30,929 bases of DNA from CAKSKB01 sp034186235 (GTDB taxonomy: Bacteria; Bacillota; Clostridia; HGM11514). Below the pieces are notes generated by a model. It was given only the letters and a program-made list of their open reading frames with translations. It had not been told where the DNA came from and ran no database searches. Each line of letters starts with the position of its first letter. The first letter of the stretch is position 1. Made by a program: the position numbers and the translations under genes. Below are positions 1 to 7,504 of this stretch, one piece after another. The stretch covers positions 1 through 30,929 of the forward strand of contig JAXGBA010000142.1 in NCBI GenBank assembly GCA_034186235.1, in the 5' to 3' direction.

Positions 1-269
1 CTAATCTGTTCAAAAGCGCGCCCTGAAGCGAACATTGCAAACGAACTTGCAAAAACCGTCTTTCCGGTTGAAGCGATACCTGCCGCAGTTGAAATCATGT
101 TGCCCTCGGCAATACCCGTATTTATAAACCTTTCGGGAAATTCCTTTTTGAACATTGCGGTGTTCGTGGATTTTGAAAGGTCAGCGTCCATAACAACAAT
201 ATCATAATCTTTGCCGAATTCCGCAAGCGCCTTTCCGTAGGCTGCCCTTGTTGCTATTTTGTCTGCCAT
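1..269 (-). CDS. Transketolase C-terminal subunit (partial)
   Basis: This is the beginning of the second subunit of a split transketolase, which carries the pyrimidine-binding half of the thiamine-diphosphate site. The enzyme moves two-carbon ketol units in the non-oxidative pentose phosphate pathway. About 89 codons are visible before the gene leaves the window at position 1. The translation opens MADKIATRAAYGKAL and contains VVMDADLSKST and NTGIAEGNM; the Glu of that last motif is the family's cofactor-activating glutamate. The ATG lies one base after the stop of the N-terminal subunit gene, so the two are translationally linked and should form one heteromeric enzyme. A dehydrogenase E1 beta-like or DXP-synthase-like protein is the alternative, but the pairing with the upstream subunit argues for transketolase. 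Confidence 0.93.
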   Translation of the reverse strand, partial: MADKIATRAAYGKALAEFGKDYDIVVMDADLSKSTNTAMFKKEFPERFINTGIAEGNMISTAAGIASTGKTVFASSFAMFASGRAFEQI

Positions 270-270
270 A

Positions 271-1107
271 TTACTCACCCTCCAATTCATTCAAAGCGCC
301 GTCAAGCTCCGCCATTGCCTGTTTGTACTGTTCCTCATTCGGCGCACTGCCGTGCCATGAAATCTCGTTTTCCATGAACGAAACGCCCTTGCCCTTGGTT
401 GTTTTCATAATAATAACCGAAGGCTTGCCGCAAACCTTTGCCGCAGTGGAAACCGCTTTGCGCAGAGCGTCAAAATCATGCCCGTCAACCACCTGAACAT
501 CCCAGCCGAACGCCCTGAACTTTTCGTCAATCGGGCAGGGGGACATAACATCGGTAATTTTTCCGTCAATCTGAAGGCCGTTAAAATCTACAAAAGCCGT
601 AAGATTATCAAGCTTATACTGAGCGGCAAACATAGCAGCCTCCCAGACCTGCCCTTCCTCAAGCTCACCGTCACCGAGGATTGCATAAACATGATAATCC
701 TTGTTATCCATTTTGGCCGCAATCGCCATGCCGTTTGCGGCGCTTATTCCCTGACCGAGAGAGCCGGTTGACATATCAACGCCCGGCACGCCTTTCATAT
801 CGGGATGTCCCTGAAGATAGCTGTCTGTTTGGCGAAGAGTTTTAATATCCTCTAACGGGAAATATCCCCTTTCCGCCAATGCGCCGTAAAGTGCCGGTGC
901 GCAGTGTCCTTTTGAAAGCACCAGTCTGTCACGGCTTTCATCCTTCGGGTGCTTGGGGTCAACATTCATCACCTCAAAATAAAGAAGCGCAAGCAAATCG
1001 GCAATCGAAAGCGAACCGCCAGGATGCCCCGAAGCCGCACTATAAATCCCTTCAATAGCATGTTTGCGGATTTTTGCCGCAAGAATTTTCAAGCTTTTGT
1101 TGTCCAC
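271..1107 (-). CDS. Transketolase N-terminal subunit
   Basis: This 278-residue protein is the thiamine-diphosphate (pyrophosphate-binding) half of a split transketolase. Seen in the sequence: SGHPGGSLS near residue 27, LSKGHCAPALY near 65, GSLGQG near 116, and the TPP/Mg motif GDGELEEG at about 145-152, with its trailing Asn near 176. A fused transketolase is about 660 residues, so this length fits the two-gene form common in Clostridia. The start is a GTG with an AGGAGG ten bases upstream. The gene lies 25 bases after the GerMN lipoprotein gene with no promoter or terminator seen between them, so the two may share a transcript. The partner subunit follows after one base. Confidence 0.96.
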   Translation of the reverse strand: MDNKSLKILAAKIRKHAIEGIYSAASGHPGGSLSIADLLALLYFEVMNVDPKHPKDESRDRLVLSKGHCAPALYGALAERGYFPLEDIKTLRQTDSYLQGHPDMKGVPGVDMSTGSLGQGISAANGMAIAAKMDNKDYHVYAILGDGELEEGQVWEAAMFAAQYKLDNLTAFVDFNGLQIDGKITDVMSPCPIDEKFRAFGWDVQVVDGHDFDALRKAVSTAAKVCGKPSVIIMKTTKGKGVSFMENEISWHGSAPNEEQYKQAMAELDGALNELEGE

Positions 1108-1132
1108 GGGTTAAGAACCTCCTAAGTAAATT

Positions 1133-2023
1133 TTAATAAAGAATAAAGTCGGACCTCTTTGAGAAGACATCCCCGAGAGAATAGTTTCCGAGAACCGCAT
1201 TGGGGTCATCGTTAACTCTGAACCTTACATAATTAACATCGTCAAGCTCGGTGAGAGCATTAACAAGTGAGTATATCGAAAGAGTATCGCTGCCGTTTTC
1301 GCTGCTTATAAATGCCTGCGAAACATTCAGCGTGAGAATATCCTCAGACTGCGTGCAGCTGATAAGAACCGTGTTCTGTGGTATAACATTGACTTTATTT
1401 TCGGGGTCTTTCGTACCTTTAAATGTTTCGTCCACAATGCTTGCTGCGAGAATATCTTTTACATAAACAAGCCTTTTTTCACGGATAAGACCGCTGGCAT
1501 TTTTGTCGGCAAAGAAGAGTGTAACCAATTTTACGGGAATGTTCATTTCATCCTTTTTTGAAATAAGCCCCGATTCGTAAGCCTTGCCCATAAGCCCGTC
1601 AACCGCACCGTTTTCGTCAAAAAACTGAATTTTTGCAATCTGTTCGTACTGGCTCACACAAAGCACAAGCATCTCGGCGGCATACATTCTTTCGCTGTCG
1701 TCAAGATTGTCTATAACATTATTGAAATAGCACTTTGCGGTGTTGTTTTCAATCTCAATTTTTTTCAGAAGCAGCTCGTCCGGAAAAACAAGCCTGTTCT
1801 GCTTCATTGTTTCTTTGCATGATGTGGTGTAAAGATTGGTGTCAAACGGAGCCGAAATTATAAGTTTTGAAATCATCGAAAGATTATTATTTATCGCATA
1901 GACATTGATGCTGACCTTTTTGTTTGACTCGATAGCCCCCATCTCGTCGGCATTCTCAACACCGCAAGAGCAGAGCGAAAAAACAAGAGCAAACACAAGA
2001 ATAAGATTTATAAACCGTTTCAT
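1133..2023 (-). CDS. GerMN-domain lipoprotein
   Basis: This 296-residue protein is predicted to be lipid-anchored outside the membrane. It has a basic, hydrophobic signal sequence ending in the lipobox L17-C-S-C20. The C-terminal part, around residues 225-295, has the GerMN pattern: LTLNVSQAF, then SIYSLVNALTEL, then VNYVRFRVNDDP and a trailing G. An earlier segment, around residues 65-165, has a similar outline (a strand with a YF pair, a helix AAEMLVLCVSQYE, then IAKIQFF), so two tandem GerMN-like units are likely. GerM in Bacillus acts in sporulation and germination, but GerMN domains also occur in other envelope lipoproteins, so a sporulation role here is only an inference. It has its own promoter and lies upstream of the transketolase genes. 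Confidence 0.8.
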   Translation of the reverse strand: MKRFINLILVFALVFSLCSCGVENADEMGAIESNKKVSINVYAINNNLSMISKLIISAPFDTNLYTTSCKETMKQNRLVFPDELLLKKIEIENNTAKCYFNNVIDNLDDSERMYAAEMLVLCVSQYEQIAKIQFFDENGAVDGLMGKAYESGLISKKDEMNIPVKLVTLFFADKNASGLIREKRLVYVKDILAASIVDETFKGTKDPENKVNVIPQNTVLISCTQSEDILTLNVSQAFISSENGSDTLSIYSLVNALTELDDVNYVRFRVNDDPNAVLGNYSLGDVFSKRSDFILY

Positions 2024-2065
2024 AAGAAAAACCTTAACCTTTCACAAAATTAACATACCTTATTT

Positions 2066-2094
2066 ATTGTAACACAAATTCTGCCGTTTTTCAA
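2066..2094 (-). promoter_or_regulatory. Promoter of GerMN lipoprotein gene
   Basis: Read on the minus strand, TTGAAA (2094-2089), a 17-base spacer and TACAAT (2071-2066) form a good sigma-A promoter 43 bases before the ATG at 2023. It separates this gene from the yycI gene upstream, which ends at 2112. Confidence 0.7.
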
Positions 2095-2111
2095 GTATTT
2101 TATTTTAATTT

Positions 2112-2939
2112 TCACGAAGGATTTCTTATATCGTAGAAAAACTCGCTACCTATATCCGTTGTAATTTTTGCCGAGGGAATAAGCTGAGTGTTTCTGACGC
2201 TCGCCCCGGAATCCGACTGCGCAGTGTACCCGCGCACAACCGCGGCAACGGCACAGCCCTTTTCGCCCCTTGTTTTGTCGGCCGCAAAATCAAGAAGAGC
2301 CTCTGCCGGGCTTACGGTTTTTGCCGACTGAATATGCTTGTCCGAAATTTCATACCATACTATGTTTGCAGAGCTTACCGCACCGCCCCTGACAGTAACC
2401 TCGCCGGAAGCCCCGAAAATATCGAATCCGTTATATTTCTGAACATATTTGAGGATAAACTCATCACCGTTTCTGACCGCACTTTCAAATCCGGCGGAAA
2501 TATCGATTCCAAAATCCGAGAAATATTTTTCGGCAGCAAGCTTCGCTTCCTCACCGCCCGTGTTTTTGGCAGTCCCTTCCTCCGAGTTTTCAAAATGCAC
2601 AACATCTTCGTAAACCGAAACCGCTGTGCTTCCGATTATAAAATCGCCTTTTTCGTTAAGCTCCGCCGCTCCTTGGATTCCCTTTATAAAAGAAGATTCG
2701 TAAGACATTATCGGCGTTGCCTCAGGAATTGACATAATTTCGGTTTCGGAGCTTATAAACTTGTCCGGAACCTCAATATTATTGTTTTTCAGAATAGTTT
2801 TTACCTCATCCAGCGTCTGCTTTGAAAAACGGCTGTCATCGGAGTTTTTGCTGTAGAGAACGCCCGCAAGCATAACATTTATCAAAGCGAAAAGAATTAT
2901 TAAAATAACCTTAACCTTAGTCCAGTTCACGAAATTCAC
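2112..2939 (-). CDS. yycI: YycI-like two-component regulator membrane protein
   Basis: This 275-residue protein has one N-terminal membrane segment (about residues 9-31) after the short cytoplasmic start MNFVNWTKVK, followed by an outside domain. That layout, the W-x-K-x-K start, the length (about 280 in Bacillus) and its position directly after a YycH-like gene identify it as YycI-like. In Bacillus and Staphylococcus, YycH and YycI bind each other and the WalK sensor kinase through their membrane helices and tune its activity in cell-wall control. The ATG overlaps the yycH stop by four bases (ATGA). No WalR or WalK gene is present in the window. Sequence similarity beyond the N-terminus is hard to judge by eye. 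Confidence 0.78.
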   Translation of the reverse strand: MNFVNWTKVKVILIILFALINVMLAGVLYSKNSDDSRFSKQTLDEVKTILKNNNIEVPDKFISSETEIMSIPEATPIMSYESSFIKGIQGAAELNEKGDFIIGSTAVSVYEDVVHFENSEEGTAKNTGGEEAKLAAEKYFSDFGIDISAGFESAVRNGDEFILKYVQKYNGFDIFGASGEVTVRGGAVSSANIVWYEISDKHIQSAKTVSPAEALLDFAADKTRGEKGCAVAAVVRGYTAQSDSGASVRNTQLIPSAKITTDIGSEFFYDIRNPS

Positions 2940-4399
2940 CGCCTGAGAGAAGATGTTTCGCCGTTTTCCGACGATATGTTCCAGTGGGTGTTAATTTTCC
3001 CGTTTGTACCGTAATCGATGTATCCCAAGAACAAATCCGCCGCCTCCGAATCCCCCGGAAGTTCCTCGAAAAAGCTGTCCAGAGCCTCCAGCGGTGTTGC
3101 GTTCTCGGCAAAATCACCTGTTCCGCCATAGCTTCTCACATAAGCTTTCAGCGAAACAAGACGGTTGTTTTTAACCTCCAGTTCCACTGCGTGTTTTATA
3201 TCTCCCGAATTGATTATAATCGGAAAACCGTCGTATCTGAAATCGAAATTCAATTTATAGTCGGAATAATTATCAGTCACGGGCGAACTTAGCCTAACAT
3301 CCGGAAGCTCCCCGGCGGACAGCGCCGACCAGACGCTTCCGAGAATTTCGGATACGCTGTCAACAGTATCAAGGATATTCTGCGGATTATCCGGAATTTC
3401 CGAGTGAATCTGCATGTTAATTCCCTTTTCGGGCGTTGTGGTAGTGTATTCCAGCATACCATTTTTACCGAGCTTAATGGTGCTGTAATTTTCGACAAAA
3501 ACGAGGGTTCCGTCCTTGTCGGTATACCTTCTTATAGAATTGGGATTATACCCAAACGCCGCAATAAAGCTGTTTATGCTATCAATATCGAGTTCTGAGG
3601 GTTCGCTCCTATCAAACGGAGATTTCCCCGTAATCACAGCTGTTTCGGGTCTTTTGCTCGAAGTGTCGATGAATACAAGGGGGTCGAAAACCACCCTTTG
3701 TTCAACACCTATATCGGACTTGTAAAATCCCAGTTCGTATGCGGAGATAAATTTGTTTCCGCCGTTTGAGAAGGCGGAAACCGCCTCGTCAAAATCGTTT
3801 CTGCACCCGGAAACCCTGTATTTAAGCACAGTCTTTTTTGCCGAATCGTGCATATAAACCAGAACCGAATCATCGGAAGCCGAATCCGGAATTACCGAAA
3901 AATCTTTTACGGATGAAACGTCAGAGAATACCGGGCTGCTGTTGACTTCGCACATATGCCCGATAACCTTCGCCGGAAGGCTCACCGGATATTTAACCAT
4001 AACAGAACGGCTTTTGAGCGTGTCGTAATACTCCCCGAGGGAAACCTCCGTTCCGCTTTCCTCTTTTTTGAAGAGCATGGAAAGCACTTTTTTTGAAAGA
4101 CTGTTAAGTTCGGAGAAAGAATCATCATCACCGCCGGCGTATATGGAACTTCCCATTCCCGGAACGCTTACCGCAATTGACGCAGGCTTAAAAACCGTTT
4201 CGTGAAGCGGCGCAACGGCGTCGGGTTCCAGCTTCTCCTCATCTACAAACGGAAGACACGATATAAATTTTTCCTTATTAAGAAAAAAATTACGACCGTC
4301 AGGCCATAATTCTTCCGAAACCCATATTTTAACTGTAAGTACAATGCTGCAAGCAACCAGCAATATTAATGCAACCGATGCGATTTTATCTTTTTTCAT
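2936..4399 (-). CDS. yycH: YycH-like two-component regulator membrane protein
   Basis: This 487-residue protein starts MKKDKIASVALILLVACS and has a single membrane helix at about residues 7-27, followed by a long domain predicted to be extracytoplasmic. The N-terminal pattern (K-x-E/D-K-I-x-S, a helix, then LTVKIW) matches YycH of Firmicutes (about 455 residues in Bacillus). In known systems YycH cooperates with YycI to modulate the WalK kinase that governs cell-wall turnover. It overlaps yycI by four bases and follows the small secreted protein gene by 14 bases, so the three form one operon. Its partner kinase must be encoded elsewhere, if it exists. Confidence 0.78.
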   Translation of the reverse strand: MKKDKIASVALILLVACSIVLTVKIWVSEELWPDGRNFFLNKEKFISCLPFVDEEKLEPDAVAPLHETVFKPASIAVSVPGMGSSIYAGGDDDSFSELNSLSKKVLSMLFKKEESGTEVSLGEYYDTLKSRSVMVKYPVSLPAKVIGHMCEVNSSPVFSDVSSVKDFSVIPDSASDDSVLVYMHDSAKKTVLKYRVSGCRNDFDEAVSAFSNGGNKFISAYELGFYKSDIGVEQRVVFDPLVFIDTSSKRPETAVITGKSPFDRSEPSELDIDSINSFIAAFGYNPNSIRRYTDKDGTLVFVENYSTIKLGKNGMLEYTTTTPEKGINMQIHSEIPDNPQNILDTVDSVSEILGSVWSALSAGELPDVRLSSPVTDNYSDYKLNFDFRYDGFPIIINSGDIKHAVELEVKNNRLVSLKAYVRSYGGTGDFAENATPLEALDSFFEELPGDSEAADLFLGYIDYGTNGKINTHWNISSENGETSSLRR

Positions 4400-4413
4400 A
4401 AAAATCCGTCCGA

Positions 4414-4815
4414 TTAATAGATATTGTTAAATCCGAAGCAGATAGCGTCAAACCTCACTTGCTTATACCTGTACCCAAGCTGAGCGCGGACAACAAACGA
4501 ATTTCTGCCTGGGTAAAGCGCAACCGTGCGGAAAAATATCCCGGACGCACCCACATAAGACGAAGCGTCGCAAAGAACATACGCCCCCGCCGCATTGAGC
4601 CTGTAAACCGAAATCTCGGCACCGCTTTTGGAGTATCCTGAAACAATACACTCGCCCGACGGCACCGTAACCGTAGAATAAGCCGGATTCGTGAGTGCCA
4701 TAACGGAAGAATCATTTCCGCTGTCGCCGCCGTCAACACTGTAGGGCGCAGCAAATGCAGCCTGCGAAAAGCAGAGTATGGCAATAATTATTAAGCTTGC
4801 AACAAATCTTTTCAC
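4414..4815 (-). CDS. Small secreted protein, function unknown
   Basis: This 133-residue protein is not recognised. It has a clear signal peptide: basic MKR, a hydrophobic core of about 14 residues, and a likely cleavage after A22 in AFA-APY. The mature part is about 111 residues, rich in Tyr, Val, Ser and Gly and probably mostly beta strand, with no transmembrane helix and no lipobox. The start is a GTG with AGGAG nine bases upstream. It is the first gene of the operon with yycH and yycI, which suggests an extracytoplasmic role connected with that pair, for example as a ligand or an envelope component. That link is inferred from position only. Confidence 0.75.
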   Translation of the reverse strand: MKRFVASLIIIAILCFSQAAFAAPYSVDGGDSGNDSSVMALTNPAYSTVTVPSGECIVSGYSKSGAEISVYRLNAAGAYVLCDASSYVGASGIFFRTVALYPGRNSFVVRAQLGYRYKQVRFDAICFGFNNIY

Positions 4816-4847
4816 AAAGACCGCTCCTCCCGTATTCTTTTACCCGT

Positions 4848-4853
4848 ATTATA
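4848..4853 (-). promoter_or_regulatory. Possible -10 element for the secreted protein-yycHI operon
   Basis: A minus-strand TATAAT lies 32 bases before the GTG start at 4815. No convincing -35 hexamer is found at the usual 16-18 base spacing, so this is a weak call. Confidence 0.35.
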
Positions 4854-4936
4854 CATTATATATATTACAGGCTTGTTACATCGCCGTTAAGAAAAGGTTA
4901 AATAGTAAAAAGTTTGAAACCGTTCCGAAGTTTATA

Positions 4937-4964
4937 TTGACATTTTTTCAATTGGTGGTATAAT
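4937..4964 (+). promoter_or_regulatory. Promoter of zinc ABC transporter operon
   Basis: TTGACA at 4937-4942 and TATAAT at 4959-4964 are both perfect consensus hexamers, with a 16-base spacer, 40 bases before the first start codon. The strength of the promoter together with the palindrome just after it suggests an operon that is normally repressed. Confidence 0.85.
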
Positions 4965-4968
4965 AATA

Positions 4969-4983
4969 TGAGAAACATTCTCA
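4969..4983 (+). promoter_or_regulatory. Fur/Zur-like operator palindrome
   Basis: The 15-base sequence is TGAGAA-ACA-TTCTCA, a perfect 6-bp inverted repeat. Read as 7-1-7 it matches the Fur-family box layout (TGAxAATxATTxTCA) except at one arm position. It starts five bases after the -10, covering the likely transcription start, so a bound repressor would block initiation. Given the metal-uptake genes downstream, Zur (zinc) is the most likely regulator; Fur or a manganese-type relative cannot be excluded. Confidence 0.65.
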
Positions 4984-5004
4984 AATTCATCGGAGGACTC
5001 AATT

Positions 5005-5937
5005 TTGAAAAGACTATTCAGGGCGGCGGCGTATGTCTGCTGCATTGCAATGTTGTTCTGCGGCTGTGCGGCGGAAACGCCGGAAGTGAATAAAGAAAAA
5101 TTATCGGTAATAACCACGATATTTGCACCATACGATTTTGTGCGGCAGATAGGCGGGGACAGGGTTTCGGTAAAAATGCTGCTGAATCCGGGGGCCGACG
5201 CACATTCTTATGAGCCGTCACCGAAAGATATTGTAAGGATTTCGGACTGTGATTTGTTCATATATACCGGCGGCGAGAACGATGAGTGGGTTAACGGACT
5301 TTTAAAAAACAATAAGGGTATCAACACCCTTAAAATGCTTGACTGCGTCGATACCGTTGATGAGGAAATCAAGGACGGAATGGCAGGGCATGAGCACGGC
5401 GGCCACGGCGAAGCCGATGACCATGTGTGGGCATCGCCGAAGAACGCAATTAAAATAGTTGAAAAAATCCGAAAGCAGCTGTGCGCAAAGGACCCCGAAA
5501 ACGCCGCATATTACACTGAAAACGCATCTGTATATAAGGCAGAACTCGAAAAAACAGACAGTGAATTTCGTGAAATAATCAAAAACGCAAAACGGAAAAC
5601 CCTTATTTTCGGGGACAGATTTCCCGCAAGGTACTTTGTTGAGGAATACGGACTTGACTATTATGCGGCATTCCCGGGATGTTCTTCATCGGTTGAGGCA
5701 AACCCGAAAACCGTTGAATACCTCATAAACAAAATAAAGGCGGAAAAAATCCCGTCGGTCTTTTACATTGAGCTTTCCGATAAGCGCATGGCGAAGGTTC
5801 TGACAGAAGAAACAGGCGCAAAAATGCTGCTTTTTCACTCGGCGCATAATGTATCGGCGGAGGATTTCAAAAACGGTATCACCTATCTGGAAATAATGAA
5901 AAATAACGAAAAAGCATTGAAGGAGGCGCTGTCATGA
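5005..5937 (+). CDS. znuA: Zinc ABC transporter substrate-binding lipoprotein (ZnuA-like)
   Basis: This 310-residue protein is the extracytoplasmic metal-binding subunit of a cluster 9 ABC importer. It has a signal sequence ending at the lipobox F-C-G-C21. Likely metal ligands are H67 in ADAHSYEP and H140 in DDHVWASP, preceded by a short His-rich loop (H129, H131, H134) typical of zinc rather than manganese binders. The canonical third ligand, the His of the HDAF motif, is absent: the aligned stretch is IFGDRFPARYF (about 201-211). An unusual FHSAHNVS segment (H278, H281) may compensate. The start is TTG with GGAGG eight bases upstream. The stop overlaps the ATPase start by four bases. Manganese or another divalent metal is possible. 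Confidence 0.9.
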   Translation: MKRLFRAAAYVCCIAMLFCGCAAETPEVNKEKLSVITTIFAPYDFVRQIGGDRVSVKMLLNPGADAHSYEPSPKDIVRISDCDLFIYTGGENDEWVNGLLKNNKGINTLKMLDCVDTVDEEIKDGMAGHEHGGHGEADDHVWASPKNAIKIVEKIRKQLCAKDPENAAYYTENASVYKAELEKTDSEFREIIKNAKRKTLIFGDRFPARYFVEEYGLDYYAAFPGCSSSVEANPKTVEYLINKIKAEKIPSVFYIELSDKRMAKVLTEETGAKMLLFHSAHNVSAEDFKNGITYLEIMKNNEKALKEALS

Positions 5938-6623
5938 TATTAAAATGCAGGGATGTTTCGTTCGGATATGACGGAAAGACCGTCATTTCCGGCATTAATT
6001 TTTCGGTAGACGACGGCGACTATCTGTGCATTGTCGGAGAAAACGGCTCCGGAAAATCAACGCTGCTTAAAGGAATTCTTCGGCTCAAATCGCCTGACAG
6101 CGGCAGCATGGAATTTGGGTTCAAAAGAAACGCCGTCGGTTATCTTCCCCAGCAAAACCTTCACCATAGGGAGTTTCCCGCATCGGTTTATGAGGTGGTT
6201 ATGTCAGGAACCGTCAACCGTATGAAACTCTTTCATACAGCACTCGATAAACAGAAGGCGCTTGCAGCAATGGAGTGTGTAAATATAACGGATTTGAAAA
6301 ACAGGAGTTTCCGTGAACTTTCAGGAGGGCAGATGCAGCGAACGCTCCTTGCGCGCGCACTGCTCAGTGCGGACCGGCTTCTTGTGCTGGATGAGCCGGT
6401 TTCCGGACTTGATCCGATTGCATCGGAGGAAATGTACTCGCTGATTTCGAATTTGAACAAGGGCGGCATGACTATTATTATGGTTTCTCACGATATTTCG
6501 CAGGCGGTGAAATATGCATCGCATATCCTGCATCTTGGCAAAAAACAGCTGTTTTTCGGTACAGCAGAAGAATATCTTTTGTCGGACACGGGGAAAATTT
6601 TTGCCGGAGGTGATAATGCATGA
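5934..6623 (+). CDS. znuC: Zinc ABC transporter ATPase (ZnuC-like)
   Basis: This 229-residue protein is the cytoplasmic ATP-hydrolysing subunit that powers metal import. All ABC motifs are present: Walker A GENGSGKST at 35-43, Q-loop LPQQ at 71-74, signature LSGGQMQR at 129-136, Walker B LLVLDEP at about 149-155 and the switch His in VSHD at 186. The length is usual for ZnuC/MntB-type subunits. It overlaps both the upstream binding-protein gene and the downstream permease gene by four bases (ATGA), so the three are translationally coupled. Confidence 0.95.
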   Translation: MILKCRDVSFGYDGKTVISGINFSVDDGDYLCIVGENGSGKSTLLKGILRLKSPDSGSMEFGFKRNAVGYLPQQNLHHREFPASVYEVVMSGTVNRMKLFHTALDKQKALAAMECVNITDLKNRSFRELSGGQMQRTLLARALLSADRLLVLDEPVSGLDPIASEEMYSLISNLNKGGMTIIMVSHDISQAVKYASHILHLGKKQLFFGTAEEYLLSDTGKIFAGGDNA

Positions 6624-7432
6624 GCGGGATTTTTCATATGTTTTCCTATGCCTTTATACAGCGAGCGCTGATTGTGGGAATTTTGGTTTCTCTCTGCTGT
6701 GCACTTTTGGGCGTGAGCCTTGTGCTCAAGAGATATTCGATGATAGGCGATGGGCTTTCCCATGTCGGGTTCGGGGCGCTCGCAATTGCCGCCGCTCTCG
6801 GGCTTGCACCGCTGAAAGCGGCAATACCGGTTGTTGTAATCGCCGCATTTTTTCTTCTGCGGCTGAGTGAATCAAGCGCAATAAAAGGCGATTCCGCAAT
6901 CGCCATGGTTTCAAGCGGCGCGCTCGCCGTAGGGATAGTGGTGGTTTCCGCCGTTTCCGGAATGAACACGGATATTATGAACTATATGTTCGGCAGTATA
7001 CTTTCTGTAGGCACGGAGGACGCATACCTGAGCATTGCCGTTTCGCTCATTGTCCTGATACTGTATATTTTTCTTTTTAACAGAATTTTCGCCGTAACCT
7101 TTGACGAAAACTTTGCAAGGGCGTCGGGCGTCAGAGTAGGGCTGTTCAATACGATTCTGGCGGTTCTTACCGCAGTGACCATAGTGATAGGAATGAGGAT
7201 GATGGGCGCACTGCTTATTTCAAGCCTTATCATTTTCCCTCCGCTCACGGCAATGCGCATATGCACACGGTTCCGCCCGGTGGCTGCCGTGTCTGCGCTT
7301 ATATCGATATGCACATTTCTGATCGGCTTTGTTCTTTCGTATGTTTTCGAAACCCCGACCGGCGCAAGCATTGTGTGCGTGGATATAATCGTTTTTATTA
7401 TATTTGCCGCAATCGGAAAATTAAGAAATTAA
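6620..7432 (+). CDS. znuB: Zinc ABC transporter permease (ZnuB-like)
   Basis: This 270-residue, very hydrophobic protein is the channel subunit of the metal importer and belongs to the ABC-3 permease family. It shows the family features LKRYSMIGDGLSHVGFGALA near residues 36-55, FDENFARASGVRVG near 158, and GALLISSLIIFPPLTA near 196. About seven to eight membrane helices can be counted by eye. It is the last gene of the operon and is followed within 10 bases by a terminator region. Confidence 0.95.
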   Translation: MSGIFHMFSYAFIQRALIVGILVSLCCALLGVSLVLKRYSMIGDGLSHVGFGALAIAAALGLAPLKAAIPVVVIAAFFLLRLSESSAIKGDSAIAMVSSGALAVGIVVVSAVSGMNTDIMNYMFGSILSVGTEDAYLSIAVSLIVLILYIFLFNRIFAVTFDENFARASGVRVGLFNTILAVLTAVTIVIGMRMMGALLISSLIIFPPLTAMRICTRFRPVAAVSALISICTFLIGFVLSYVFETPTGASIVCVDIIVFIIFAAIGKLRN

Positions 7433-7436
7433 AAGA

Positions 7437-7469
7437 AAGAAGGTTTTCGCCGAGTGCGAAAACCTTCTT
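7437..7469 (-). terminator. Terminator for the minus-strand ABC-2 operon
   Basis: A perfect 14-bp stem (AAGAAGGTTTTCGC with its complement, five-base loop CGAGT) is followed, read on the minus strand, by a T-rich run TTCTTTCTTTT. It lies 36 bases after the permease gene that ends at 7505. Confidence 0.75.
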
Positions 7470-7474
7470 ACAGA

Positions 7475-7499
7475 CTGTCGGGTTTCCCGACAGCTTTTT
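7475..7499 (+). terminator. Terminator of the zinc ABC operon
   Basis: CTGTCGGG, a TTT loop and CCCGACAG form a perfect 8-bp stem, followed directly by CTTTTTAGTTTTT. It is a textbook intrinsic terminator about 40 bases after the permease stop, standing back to back with the minus-strand terminator beside it. Confidence 0.88.
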
Positions 7500-7504
7500 A
7501 GTTT

